The position numbers were made by a program, and so were the translations under genes. DNA of 64,000 nucleotides from positions 17,498 to 81,497 of the forward strand of contig NZ_JAGGKQ010000013.1 of the NCBI RefSeq assembly GCF_017873815.1. The letters are read 5' to 3'. The notes beneath the pieces were generated by a model. That model was not told where the DNA came from, did not search any database, and saw only the letters and a list, made by a program, of their open reading frames with translations. The DNA is from Halorubrum alkaliphilum (GTDB lineage Archaea > Halobacteriota > Halobacteria > Halobacteriales > Haloferacaceae). Positions within the stretch are counted from its first letter, which is position 1, and each line of letters starts with the position of its first letter. This document shows positions 32,284-41,509 of the stretch, piece after piece.

Positions 32284-33666
32284 ACGATGAGCGCTACTGA
32301 CGGTCTCGCGTCGTACTTCGGTCGCTCGCGCCGGAACACGGTTCTCTCTTGGCTGTTCGTCGCAGTTCTCGTCGGCGCCGTTGTCGCGGGCGTGTTCTTC
32401 GACCGCCCCGAACCGGTTCTGCTCAGCGTCGTGGCGATCGTCGTGGTCGCCGCCCCCGCAATCGCGTCCCGTGATCCGAGCGTAGTCGCGCCGTGGTACT
32501 TCGTCGGACTGGTTACGCTCCCGATCCTGTGGGAGTCGTTCGCTCCGATACCGCTCGTAACGGAGGTCGTTCCGAGCCTCGCGCTCGCGACACTCGGACT
32601 CCTGATGGTCGTCGAACTCGATCGGTTCACCTCGTTGCGCCTCGTACCGTGGTTCGCGGTGACGCTGACCGTCCTCCTGACGCTCGCGATGTCGGGGCTG
32701 TTGAACGTACTCTGGTGGAGTTCGGACGTCGTGTTTGGGACTACATATCTTCTCGACGGACGGTCACAGGACGCGGTGAACGCCGCCGTGATGATCGAGT
32801 TCATCTATGCGACCGTGGCCGGCCTGCTCGCAGGCGCCCTGTTTTACACGTACTTCCGGCTGGCGTCCGGTAGAAAGACCGCACCCAACGCGCCGCCGGT
32901 TCCTGAATCGAGCCGGCGTCGGCTCGCGGCCGAGAAACGGAGTCCCGCGGCTCCCGAGACGGCTCCGGCCACCGACGGAACGGATGCGGTCACCGGCGAA
33001 TCCGAGGACGTCGAGGGCGTCGTGTTGAGCGATCGGCTGGGAATCTCCGTGCGACGCCAGATCGGACTCGTTCGGTTCATGCAGGTCGCGCTGGTCGGAG
33101 TGCTTCTCTATGGCCTCTGGTCACAGCGGATCGCCGTGGTGACCAATGCCGGACTGGCGATCGGCGTCACCTTTCTGCCGGCGCTGCTGGAGCGGGACTA
33201 CGAGGTCGTTATCGAGCCGGGACTCGTGTTGTGGGTCACGCTCGCGGTGTTCCTCCACGCGCTCGGGACGGCCGGGTTGTACGACGCCATATCGACGTGG
33301 GACCATCTCACACACACCCTCTCAGCCACCGTCGTTGCGGCGACCGGATACGCCGCGCTGCGGGCGGTTCACCTCCATAGCGACGAGGTCAACCTCCCCC
33401 CGTGGGCGCTGTTCGGCGCACTCCTCGTGTTCATGCTCGCGATGAGCGTTATCTGGGAGATACTCGAGTTCTTCGTCGATCAGGGCGCAATCCGACTCGA
33501 CATGGAACCGATCCTCGCACAGCACGGTATCGACGACACCATCGTCGATATGATGTTCAACGTGATTGGCTCGGTGATCGTCGCGGTCTGGGGGACGGTG
33601 TATCTGACGGAAGTCTCGAAGTCGCTCGCAACGACGTTAGAGGACCTGCTCGGGACCGGATCGTAG
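32284..33666 (+). CDS. Polytopic membrane protein
   Basis: A 460-aa protein with about 10 TM helices in two blocks (~15-195 and ~265-450) separated by a polar linker rich in P, E and T. The second block contains WDHLTHTLSATVVAATGYAALRAV and MSVIWEILEFFVDQ and resembles the DUF2238/YjdF-type membrane fold. ATG at 32284. Function unknown. Confidence 0.65.
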   Translation, partial: TMSATDGLASYFGRSRRNTVLSWLFVAVLVGAVVAGVFFDRPEPVLLSVVAIVVVAAPAIASRDPSVVAPWYFVGLVTLPILWESFAPIPLVTEVVPSLALATLGLLMVVELDRFTSLRLVPWFAVTLTVLLTLAMSGLLNVLWWSSDVVFGTTYLLDGRSQDAVNAAVMIEFIYATVAGLLAGALFYTYFRLASGRKTAPNAPPVPESSRRRLAAEKRSPAAPETAPATDGTDAVTGESEDVEGVVLSDRLGISVRRQIGLVRFMQVALVGVLLYGLWSQRIAVVTNAGLAIGVTFLPALLERDYEVVIEPGLVLWVTLAVFLHALGTAGLYDAISTWDHLTHTLSATVVAATGYAALRAVHLHSDEVNLPPWALFGALLVFMLAMSVIWEILEFFVDQGAIRLDMEPILAQHGIDDTIVDMMFNVIGSVIVAVWGTVYLTEVSKSLATTLEDLLGTGS

Positions 33667-33688
33667 CGAGCCGACGCTGCTGACCGCC

Positions 33689-34597
33689 TCATCGACGGCG
33701 CATTCCGATCCCCGAGTACCCGCAAGCGTCACACGAGAGCGTCTCGCTCGCGCCGAATGTGTACGCCGAGAGCGACGAGCCACACCGAGGACAGGGGTCG
33801 CCCGCGGCGAGCGGCGGGTCGTACCGAACGTCGGCGACGACGACGCGAACGAGGAGCGCGTCGGCCGCGTCGTCGTCGACCGCACCGCCCCAGATGACGT
33901 TCGCGTCCGCACCGATCCGCGCCCGGACTTCGCCGATCGCGTCGGTCGCGGCAGTGATGCTCGTGTCCGGATCGACGACGACGTCGACGAGCACGGCACT
34001 GGCGGTCGCCGCGTCGACTCCACACGGGAGTCGATCGAAGGCCGACTCGACCGCGACCGCGGGCGCATCGCGAGGTGCCGACCCGGTCGCGACCGCGGCG
34101 AGACCCGAGGCGAGCACCGTCCGCGCGTCGGTGAGATCGAGGTTGACGAATCCGGGATCCTGAACGGCCGCAAGGAACTCACGCACCGTGCTCGCAGGGC
34201 CGAGCGCGGAACCCGCTCCGTCCCCGGCGAGCAACACCCCGTCGACCGCCGCCGTGATCGTCGCCAGCGCGTCCGCATCGGCGTCGTCGCCGGACACGAC
34301 CGCGACGGTGAAGACGCCGGTGTCGGCGACCTCACGGAGGTCGGCGAGCGTGTCCTCGTCGGTGCTCGGGCCGACGACGACGACGGCGGCGACGACCTCC
34401 GTGGAATCGCCGGACTCCGTCGGGGTGGTTCCCGACCCGGTTCTCCCGTCGATCAGGTCCGGAACCGACACGACTCGGGCACCCGGGAACGATCCCGTAG
34501 AGAGTCCGTCCGCGTCCGCGGCGTCGCCGAGTCCGCAGACGACGATGGACCCGTCGAGTGCGTCCGCGGTCGTTCGGAGGTCCTCCCCTCGGGCCAT
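33689..34597 (-). CDS. FtsZ-fold paralogue without the GTP-binding loop, with C-terminal zinc ribbon
   Basis: A 302-aa protein. Residues ~150-255 follow the FtsZ C-terminal pattern: GFVNLDLTDARTVLASGLAAVATGSA, then VESAFDRL, AVLVDVVVDPDTSITAATDAIGEV and GADANVIWGGAVDDD. The N-terminal part keeps a degenerate Rossmann-like layout (VVCGLGDA, FTVAVVSGDDADADALATI, VDGVLLAGDGA) but the GGGTGTG signature is absent. The tail has CPRCGSS...CDACGYSG, a zinc ribbon. It probably cannot polymerise with GTP as FtsZ does; a regulatory role is inference. Confidence 0.65.
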   Translation of the reverse strand: MARGEDLRTTADALDGSIVVCGLGDAADADGLSTGSFPGARVVSVPDLIDGRTGSGTTPTESGDSTEVVAAVVVVGPSTDEDTLADLREVADTGVFTVAVVSGDDADADALATITAAVDGVLLAGDGAGSALGPASTVREFLAAVQDPGFVNLDLTDARTVLASGLAAVATGSAPRDAPAVAVESAFDRLPCGVDAATASAVLVDVVVDPDTSITAATDAIGEVRARIGADANVIWGGAVDDDAADALLVRVVVADVRYDPPLAAGDPCPRCGSSLSAYTFGASETLSCDACGYSGIGMRRR

Positions 34598-34723
34598 GTA
34601 TCGGGTGGTTCCGCCGCCGCCGACAAACCTCTTCGGACTGCGTATGCCGACGGACGCAGTCCGCCGCCGGCGAGTGAAACGAAGTCCTTAATTACCGGAC
34701 GGTCGTTCTTCGATTTGGGACGC

Positions 34724-34794
34724 GGGACCGTGGGGTAGTGGTATCCTATGCGGATGGGGTCCGTATGACCTGAGTTCGACTCTCAGCGGTCCCA
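34724..34794 (+). tRNA. tRNA-Pro(GGG)
   Basis: Acceptor GGGACCG/CGGTCCC, D-loop with TAGTGGTA, anticodon arm TGCGG-ATGGGGT-CCGTA, T-arm CTGAG-TTCGACT-CTCAG, discriminator A. A well-formed chromosomal tRNA unrelated to the island array. Confidence 0.92.
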
Positions 34795-34895
34795 TTACTC
34801 GTATTACGCCTCCATCGGGAGCAGTGCTGACCGTCAGATAGGCGAACGGGTCCGGTTTCGATCACCGGGTGGGTCACGGCCGAAGACCGGTTCGT

Positions 34896-35075
34896 TCAGT
34901 CGTCCGTTCGTTTATCGGACGGCTCAACGCGATACAGCCTGTCAAACGGCACGTACCCGACCTGTTCATCCGACTTCTGTCGGCGGTTCTCGTACAGCAT
35001 GAGTCCGGATTCCCCTTCATAGAGACACCCGCATTCGATGCTCCCAGTGCTCCCGTCCTCGGCCTGGTAGATCAC
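34896..35075 (-). CDS. Small acidic protein (59 aa)
   Basis: GTG at 35075 to TGA at 34896: IYQAEDGSTGSIECGCLYEG, then LMLYENRRQKSDEQVGYVPF and a charged end. TTTATGA on the minus strand (~35102-35108) lies about 30 nt upstream, predicting a near-leaderless message. The composition is clearly haloarchaeal coding. It fills most of the otherwise empty 34795-35205 gap. Family unknown. Confidence 0.5.
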   Translation of the reverse strand: MIYQAEDGSTGSIECGCLYEGESGLMLYENRRQKSDEQVGYVPFDRLYRVEPSDKRTDD

Positions 35076-35205
35076 GTCCGTGGGGAGGGTAGTCCGTGAA
35101 CGATCATAAATCTCTCTCGTCTGCGCGGATGAATCGCTAACGAGACACCGCCTCGCTCGCCGGATACCGTACCTATTTCAACGATACGTCGACTCGTTCC
35201 GCCAT

Positions 35206-36336
35206 ATGAGTCCGTCGAGCGCGGACGGGGGTCAGCTCACGATCCGGGGAGGCTCTCCGCTGCCGGCCGTCCTCTTCGTGACCGGCGTGCTTCTCACGCT
35301 GATCGCGGCCGCACAGGCGGCGTTCGCGCTCGGTGACGGTCGGCCGGCGTTGGAGGCGCTGCTCGATCTCGTCTTCATCGCGGTTCCCGGCCTAACCTTC
35401 GCGTACACCGGATACTGGCTTCCACGGTCGGAAGTCACCGGGACCTACTACCCGCGGATCGTCGCCTGGATGCTCGGCGGCATCCTCGTGATGTTCGGGT
35501 TCGTCGTCCTGCGGGACATCCACCCCGGCGTCACCGCCGAGTGGTCCGTCGGAACTCAAGCGATCGCCTTGACGATCGGGTCGGTCGGCGGGCTCCTGAT
35601 CGGGATCCAAGAGACGCGAGCGACGATACGAACCGCCCAACTCGAGGACCGACAGGCCGAACTCGAGAAACGGACCGCGGAGTTGGAGGCGAACGAACGC
35701 GAGCTCGAGCGCCAGAACGCGCAACTGGAGCAGTTCGCCAGCGTCGTCTCCCACGACCTCCGGAACCCGCTGTCGGTCGCACAGGGGAACGTCGATCTGC
35801 TACGCGACGAGTACGAGATCGACCGACTCGATACGGTGTCGGACGCACACGACCGAATGGAGACGCTGATCGAGGACCTCCTGACGCTGGCACGGCAGGG
35901 CGACGCGATACGCGGGGTTGAATCCGTCGGCTTGGCGGAGCTGAGCCGAGCCTGCTGGGAGCAGGTCGCGACGGAGGACGCGACGGTTTCCATCGACGAT
36001 CCCCCGATGGTGATGGCCGATCGCGACCGGCTCAGGCAACTGCTCGAGAACCTGTTTCGCAACAGCGTCGAACACGGGGGAGAGGGCCCGAACGTGACCG
36101 TCGGCACCCTTGACGACGGGAACGGGTTCTACGTCGCCGACGACGGTCCGGGAATCCCCGAGTCGGAGCGGGACCGCGTCTTCGAGAGCGGCCACTCGAC
36201 TGTCGACTCGGGCACCGGGTTCGGACTCGCGATCGTCGCGGAGATTGCCGAGGCTCACGGCTGGGACGTTCACGTCGCCGACGCCACGGGTGGGGGTGTG
36301 CGGTTCGAGATCACTGGCGTTGAGTTCCCGGAGTAG
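35206..36336 (+). CDS. Membrane sensor histidine kinase
   Basis: A 376-aa protein: four TM segments in the first ~130 residues, a coiled-coil (TAQLEDRQAELEKRTAELEANERELERQNAQLEQ, ~150-180), the H-box FASVVSHDLRNPLSVAQGN (phospho-His), the N-box LLENLFRNSVEHGG and G-boxes VADDGPGIP and GTGFGLAIV. It would autophosphorylate in response to a membrane signal; no response regulator lies nearby, as is common in haloarchaea. Confidence 0.9.
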   Translation: MSPSSADGGQLTIRGGSPLPAVLFVTGVLLTLIAAAQAAFALGDGRPALEALLDLVFIAVPGLTFAYTGYWLPRSEVTGTYYPRIVAWMLGGILVMFGFVVLRDIHPGVTAEWSVGTQAIALTIGSVGGLLIGIQETRATIRTAQLEDRQAELEKRTAELEANERELERQNAQLEQFASVVSHDLRNPLSVAQGNVDLLRDEYEIDRLDTVSDAHDRMETLIEDLLTLARQGDAIRGVESVGLAELSRACWEQVATEDATVSIDDPPMVMADRDRLRQLLENLFRNSVEHGGEGPNVTVGTLDDGNGFYVADDGPGIPESERDRVFESGHSTVDSGTGFGLAIVAEIAEAHGWDVHVADATGGGVRFEITGVEFPE

Positions 36337-36379
36337 ACGGATCACTGCCATTGAAGCGGTCGGGGACCGACCCGCCGGT

Positions 36380-36934
36380 ATGAAACAGATCTACGCCCCG
36401 TGGCGGATCGATTGGGTCGAGCGCGACGAGGACCCGGTCGACGGCTGTCCGTTCTGTGTCCTCCCGGAGCGCGCGGACGCCCGCGAGGCGCTCGTCGTCG
36501 CGCGCAGCGACCACAACGTCGTGCTGTTGAACAACTCGCCGTACAACCCGGGTCACGCGATGGTGATCCCGGACGCCCACGTCGATGACTGGACCGGACT
36601 CGACGACGAGACGATGCTGGATCACGGGCGACTGAAGGCCGCGACGCTGGCGGCGGCCCGCCGCGGGATCGGTCCGGAGGGGTTCAACACCGGGCTCAAC
36701 CTCGGGGGCGCGGCCGCCGGTGGCTCGATCGATCACCTCCACACCCACGTGGTCCCGCGCTGGGAGGGGGACACGAACTTCATGCCCGTCGTCGGCGACA
36801 CGAAGGTGATAGTTGAGGCCGTCGACCGGACGTACGAACACCTCCACGAGGCGTTCGCGGCCGGGGAGTACGTCGTCGACGCGGGTGATGCGGAGTCGGG
36901 TGACGCAGTGCGGCTCTCGTTCGACGCCGACTGA
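36380..36934 (+). CDS. HIT-family nucleotide hydrolase/transferase
   Basis: A 184-aa protein with CPFCVLPER (zinc-like cysteine pair), LLNNSPYNPGHAMVIP, and the histidine triad HLHTHVV. This is the Ap4A-phosphorylase/HIT branch (MKQIYAPWRIDWVE is the typical N-terminus). It hydrolyses dinucleoside polyphosphates or nucleoside monophosphate adducts. Confidence 0.88.
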   Translation: MKQIYAPWRIDWVERDEDPVDGCPFCVLPERADAREALVVARSDHNVVLLNNSPYNPGHAMVIPDAHVDDWTGLDDETMLDHGRLKAATLAAARRGIGPEGFNTGLNLGGAAAGGSIDHLHTHVVPRWEGDTNFMPVVGDTKVIVEAVDRTYEHLHEAFAAGEYVVDAGDAESGDAVRLSFDAD

Positions 36935-36961
36935 GTCGCTCGATTTCGTGCTGAGCAGTGC

Positions 36962-38335
36962 CTACTCCCCGTCGCCAAGCTTGGTCTCGCCGACCGCGTC
37001 GTGACCCTCGATGGTCTTGGTCCCGCCCATATACGGCCGGAGCGCCTCGGGGACGGTCACCGTCCCGTCGTCGTTCTGGTAGTACTCCAGGGTCGCGACG
37101 ACGATCCGCGGGACCGCGAGCCCCGAGCCGTTCAGGGTGTGGAGGAACTCCGCGGATTCGTGGTGCTCCTCGCGGTAGCGGATCCCAGCCCTGCGGGCCT
37201 GGAAGTCCTCGAAGTTCGAGACTGAGGAGACCTCCAACCACCGACCGCCCTCTTCAGGGCCGTCCTCCATGTCGTCGCCGGGGGCCCACACTTCCAGATC
37301 GTACTTCTTCGCCTGTGTGAACCCGAGGTCGCCGGTACACATCTCCAGGATCCGGTAGGGGAGTTCCAGCCGCCGGAGCACCTCCTCGGCCTCGTCGACG
37401 AGCCCCTCGAAGCGCTCGTCGCTCTCCTCCGGTCGGACGAAGTTCACCATCTCGACCTTGTTGAACTGGTGGACGCGGACGATACCCCGCGTCTCGGTCC
37501 CGTGCTCGCCCGCCTCCTGCCGGAAGTTGGGCGTGTACGCCTGGTACTTGAGCGGCAGGTCCTCGTCGAGCAGGATCTCGTCGCGGTGGAGGTTCGTGAC
37601 GGGAACCTCCGCGGTCGGGAGCAGCCAGAGGTCGTCGTCGTCGTACGCCTCCTCGTTGGTTCCCTCGACGCGGTAGGCGTCCTCGGTGAACTTCGGGAGC
37701 TGACCGGTGCCGCGCATCGACGCGGAGTTGGTCGGGATCGGCGGGAACACGTCGTGATACCCCTGCTCCCGGTGAACGTCGAGCATGAACTGGATCAGCG
37801 CGTGCTCCAAGCGAGCGCCGTCCCCCTTCGCGACGTAGAAGCCGCCACCGGCGACCTTCGCGCCGCGCTCGAAGTCCAGAATTTCGAGGTCCTCGCCCAG
37901 ATCGTAGTGCGGCTCGACCTCCTCCGGAAGCTCCCGGCGGTCGTCGAACCCCTCGCGGCGTCGCTCGACGTTCTCCGATTCGTCCGCACCGACCGGCACC
38001 GAATCCTGCGGGATCTGGGGAAGTTCGAGGAGGGAACGCTCCAGCTCGGCTTCCAGTTCGTCGGCGCGCTCCTCTATCGCCTGTAGCTCCGCTTTGAGCT
38101 CTTGGGAGCGCTCGATCGCCTCCTCGGCTTCGGCCTCCTCGCCCGCCTGCTTCAACTCGCCGATCCGCGAGGAGACCTTGTTGCGCTCGTGACGCAGGTC
38201 GTCGCCGCGCCCCTTCAGCTCCCGCCACTCCTCGTCGACGTCGAGTATCCGATCGAGGTCGACGTCGACGCCCTTGTTCTCCAGCGCCTCGCGGACGACG
38301 TCGGGGTTCTCCCGAACGAACTGTCGAGATAGCAT
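36962..38335 (-). CDS. serS: Seryl-tRNA synthetase
   Basis: A 457-aa class II synthetase. The N-terminal coiled coil (~30-110, rich in E/K/R heptads) is the tRNA-Ser arm. Motif 2 is FRQEAGEHGTETRGIVRVHQFNKVE and motif 3 is GSGLAVPRIVVATLEYYQ. LPTAEVPVTNLHRDEIL is also typical. Bacterial/canonical-type SerRS rather than the rare methanogen type. It would have to charge the three element-encoded tRNA-Ser species if these are functional. Confidence 0.95.
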   Translation of the reverse strand: MLSRQFVRENPDVVREALENKGVDVDLDRILDVDEEWRELKGRGDDLRHERNKVSSRIGELKQAGEEAEAEEAIERSQELKAELQAIEERADELEAELERSLLELPQIPQDSVPVGADESENVERRREGFDDRRELPEEVEPHYDLGEDLEILDFERGAKVAGGGFYVAKGDGARLEHALIQFMLDVHREQGYHDVFPPIPTNSASMRGTGQLPKFTEDAYRVEGTNEEAYDDDDLWLLPTAEVPVTNLHRDEILLDEDLPLKYQAYTPNFRQEAGEHGTETRGIVRVHQFNKVEMVNFVRPEESDERFEGLVDEAEEVLRRLELPYRILEMCTGDLGFTQAKKYDLEVWAPGDDMEDGPEEGGRWLEVSSVSNFEDFQARRAGIRYREEHHESAEFLHTLNGSGLAVPRIVVATLEYYQNDDGTVTVPEALRPYMGGTKTIEGHDAVGETKLGDGE

Positions 38336-38652
38336 TTATCGGGGGTTCCGCCGGGCGACCCAAAACCGTATCGGAGCGTGGGTCGCGCTCGGGGGTCGCG
38401 AGCGTCGCTTCACGACTAAGATACCAGCAACATACCCCGGAAACGGTAAGTTGTACCTTGATAACACGTATCTCACAACCTTGCGGGTGCCCACCGGGAC
38501 CAAAGCGACCGCTCCGAGGCGTTCACGAGACCGAGCGTTAAAACCCGTCTATCGTCGTTCCGTGTATTCCAACCCGTTCGGGTAGTCGAGGCGTCACTGG
38601 TACGGATCGCGGCGAGACACGATACCGGCGATATCTGCGTCCCTCGCGAAGC

Positions 38653-38686
38653 GTTACGTAACCTTGTCGGTTACGTGAAGGTAACC
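38653..38686 (+). promoter_or_regulatory. Palindromes upstream of pstS (candidate phosphate operator)
   Basis: GTTACGTAAC (38653-38662) is a perfect palindrome, followed by GGTTAC-GTGAAG-GTAACC (38669-38686), perfect 6-bp arms. Both share GTTAC/GTAAC half-sites, three to four in 34 nt, 27 nt before the pstS ATG. They are good candidates for a phosphate-responsive regulator. The rest of the 38336-38712 gap shows nothing else. Confidence 0.5.
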
Positions 38687-38712
38687 CAAGTAGGGCCGTT
38701 TTATCCGAGTAG

Positions 38713-39690
38713 ATGACTCGAACACATTCGCGGCGATCCGCGCTCGGTCTCATCGGTGGTTCTGCGGTCGCGTCGCTGGCCGGTTGTCTGGGCGGCGGCA
38801 ACGGCGGCGAGACCGTACGGATCTCGGGTGGCGTCGGCCCGCTCCCGATGGTCGAGGTCTGGGTCGACCTCTACGAGGAGGAGAGCGACGCGAGCTTCGA
38901 CGTCTCCGGCGGCGGCACCGGCGTCGGCGTCTCCGACGTGCTCAACGATCAGGTCGACATCGCGATGATGGGCCGTCAGCCGGAACCCGAAGAGGAGGAT
39001 CAGGGACTGTTCGCCGTTCCGATGCTGATCGATACCGTCGTCGGGACCGTCAACGCGGAAAACCCGGTTCTCGACGAGCTACAGGAGCAGGGACTGACCC
39101 GCGAGGACTTGGAAGCGGTCTTCACTAAGGAAGTGACGAACTGGGGCGAGCTCGTCGACGCCGATGTCGACGAGGACATCGTCGTGTACGGGCGCTCCGA
39201 CGCCTCCGCGGCGTACAAACAGTGGGGAGACTTCCTCGCCGGCGAGGACGACGCGTACACCCAGAACGACCTGGAGAACCTCGCGGACGCCAACCACAAC
39301 GGCGACCAGCCGGTCGCGGAGGCGATCGGCAATGAGGAGAACGCGATCTCGTTGAACAACATCAACTACGTGTACGACCTCTCGAGCGGCGAGCTCGAGG
39401 GAGACATCCGGCCGGTACCGCTCGACCGTGACGGAACCGGACTCGACCCCGAGGAGGACTTCTACGAGACCCGAGAGGAGTTCCTCGGTGCCGTCGAGGA
39501 CGGCGACTACCCCGCCCCGCCCGCCCGCGAGATGTTCCTCGCATCCGACGGCGGTTTCGAGAGCGAGGCGGCCGACTTCGTCGAGTGGGTGCTCACGGAG
39601 GGCCAGCAGTACGTGCGCGAGAACGGCTACGTCCCCCTTGAGGAGGACCGGCTCGACGAGGCACAGGACGCGCTGCCCGACGGGTCGTAG
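38713..39690 (+). CDS. pstS: Phosphate-binding lipoprotein PstS
   Basis: A 325-aa protein with a Tat signal (HSRRSALGLIGGSAVASLAGC) ending in a lipobox, so it is exported folded and anchored by lipid. The mature part follows the PBP-like phosphate-binding fold: GGVGPLPMVEVWVDLYEEE, SGGGTGVGVSDVLNDQVDIAMMGR, VYGRSDASAAY and a C-terminal GQQYVRENGYVPL. First gene of pstSCAB. Confidence 0.92.
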   Translation: MTRTHSRRSALGLIGGSAVASLAGCLGGGNGGETVRISGGVGPLPMVEVWVDLYEEESDASFDVSGGGTGVGVSDVLNDQVDIAMMGRQPEPEEEDQGLFAVPMLIDTVVGTVNAENPVLDELQEQGLTREDLEAVFTKEVTNWGELVDADVDEDIVVYGRSDASAAYKQWGDFLAGEDDAYTQNDLENLADANHNGDQPVAEAIGNEENAISLNNINYVYDLSSGELEGDIRPVPLDRDGTGLDPEEDFYETREEFLGAVEDGDYPAPPAREMFLASDGGFESEAADFVEWVLTEGQQYVRENGYVPLEEDRLDEAQDALPDGS

Positions 39691-39695
39691 TTCGA

Positions 39696-40652
39696 ATGGG
39701 CGAGCACTCGGGCGGATCGGGATCGGGCGCGGGAGACGACGGCCGGTCGCCGCGGATCGGCCGACGCCTCCTCGTCGAGCGGCTGAGCAGCTACTGGCTC
39801 CGCGGTGCCGGATACTTCGCCGTCGGGCTGTTCGCCGCCATCGTGGTGGCGCTGTTGTATCAGTCGCTCCCGCTGTTGGCCGAGTACCCGCTGAGCGAGG
39901 TGCTGCTCTCCTCGAACTGGGACCCGGCGCAGAACCAGTTCGGTTTCTTCCCGGCGATCGTCGGGACGGTGTACGTGACGATCCTGTCGATGGCGATGGG
40001 CGCGCCGATCGCGGTCCTCGCGGCGGTGTACATCGCTGAGTACGCCGAGGGGCGGACGAGGACGCTCGTCTCCTCGTTCATCGACGTGCTCGCGGCGATC
40101 CCGAGCGTGATCTTCGGACTGGTCGCGCTGGTCGTCGTGGTCCCCTTCGTCGGCAACTATCTCGCGCCGGCGGTCGGCGCGGACGCGACGGGGCTCGGAA
40201 TTCTGACGGTGAGTCTGGTGATGGCGATCGTCGTCACGCCGTTCATGATCTCGCTGTCGGTCGAGTCGCTGGAGGCGTTGCCCGATGAGCTGCGTGAGTC
40301 GTCGCTGGGCGTCGGCGCGACCGAGTGGGAGACGATCCGCTCGGTCCTGTTGCGCGCGGCGGGGCCGGGGATCTTCTCGGCCGTCCTCCTCGGCTTCGGC
40401 CGGGTGTTCGGCGCGACGATCGTTCCGGCAATGCTGATCGGCGGGCAGACCCAGTTGCCGGACTCGGTGTTCTCGACCGGCCAGACGCTCCCGACGCTCA
40501 TCGTCAACGACTTCGGTGAGCTGATGTCGCTGCCGCTCACCCAGTCCGCGCTGATCTTCGTCGGACTGCTGCTCGTCGTCGTCGTCTGGCTGTTCAACTT
40601 CGCCGCGATGCTGGTCCGTCGGCGGCTCCAACGGAGGTGGCAGTACCAATGA
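39696..40652 (+). CDS. pstC: Phosphate ABC transporter permease PstC
   Basis: A 318-aa permease with six TM helices. It has PIAVLAAVYIAEYAEG and the EAA loop LPDELRESSLGVGATEWETIRSVLLRAAGPGI that contacts the ATPase. It lies 5 nt after pstS and overlaps pstA by 4 nt. Confidence 0.92.
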   Translation: MGEHSGGSGSGAGDDGRSPRIGRRLLVERLSSYWLRGAGYFAVGLFAAIVVALLYQSLPLLAEYPLSEVLLSSNWDPAQNQFGFFPAIVGTVYVTILSMAMGAPIAVLAAVYIAEYAEGRTRTLVSSFIDVLAAIPSVIFGLVALVVVVPFVGNYLAPAVGADATGLGILTVSLVMAIVVTPFMISLSVESLEALPDELRESSLGVGATEWETIRSVLLRAAGPGIFSAVLLGFGRVFGATIVPAMLIGGQTQLPDSVFSTGQTLPTLIVNDFGELMSLPLTQSALIFVGLLLVVVVWLFNFAAMLVRRRLQRRWQYQ

Positions 40653-41509
40653 ACCGGTACACGCGGGAGCGCGTCGCGGGCGTGGCGGTCCGAGCGGCGA
40701 CCGTGCTCGTGCTCGCCGTGATGGCGATCGTGATCGGCGTGACGCTCGCTCGGGGCGGCCGCGTACTCCTCGCGAACCCGGCGATCGTCGTCACGCCGCC
40801 CGGCTCGCGGTACATGCTGGAGGCGAACGGTGGCTTCCTTCACGCGGTCCTCGGAAGCCTGTTCATCGTCGGTCCCGCGACGGTCGTCTCGATGGTCCTC
40901 GCCGTCTCGACGGCGGCGTACCTCCAGAGCGACTACTCCAGCGAGCGCTTCTCGGACGTCACCAACATGTTCCTGAACGTGCTCTGGGGCACCCCGCCGA
41001 TCGTCTACGGCGTCTTCGTGTTGACGGTCGTCATCGCGCTCGGTGCACGAACGAGCATGTTCTACGGGATCGTCGCCATCGCGATCTTCCAGTACCCGAT
41101 CATGACGAGATACACCGACGAGGCGCTTCGCTCGGCTCCCGACACCGTTCGAGAAGCGACGTACGGGCTCGGCGCGACCCGCTTCGAGAGCGCGGTTATG
41201 ACCGCGCGGGCCGCCCTGCCGGGTATCGTCGCCGGCGTGATCATGGGGTTCGCACGCGGCGTCGGCGACGCCGCGACGGTCCTGTTCACCGCCGGTCGGA
41301 GCACGCGGATGCCCGGCGGGCTGTTCGAGCCCGCGACGACGCTCCCGGTCCTCGTCTTCGATCAGGCGACCTCGTTCAACGCGGAGGTGCGGTCGCACGC
41401 GTACGCCGCCTCCTTCGTGCTCATCGTCGTCGTGTTGGGTCTGATACTCGCCTCGAAGCTGCTCGCCGGACGCTACGCCCGGTTCGCGCCGGGAGGTCGA
41501 AACTCATGA
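40649..41509 (+). CDS. pstA: Phosphate ABC transporter permease PstA
   Basis: A 286-aa permease with six TM helices and the EAA loop APDTVREATYGLGATRFESAVMTARAALPGI. ATGA overlaps with both pstC and pstB show tight operon coupling. It forms the channel with PstC. Confidence 0.92.
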   Translation: MNRYTRERVAGVAVRAATVLVLAVMAIVIGVTLARGGRVLLANPAIVVTPPGSRYMLEANGGFLHAVLGSLFIVGPATVVSMVLAVSTAAYLQSDYSSERFSDVTNMFLNVLWGTPPIVYGVFVLTVVIALGARTSMFYGIVAIAIFQYPIMTRYTDEALRSAPDTVREATYGLGATRFESAVMTARAALPGIVAGVIMGFARGVGDAATVLFTAGRSTRMPGGLFEPATTLPVLVFDQATSFNAEVRSHAYAASFVLIVVVLGLILASKLLAGRYARFAPGGRNS

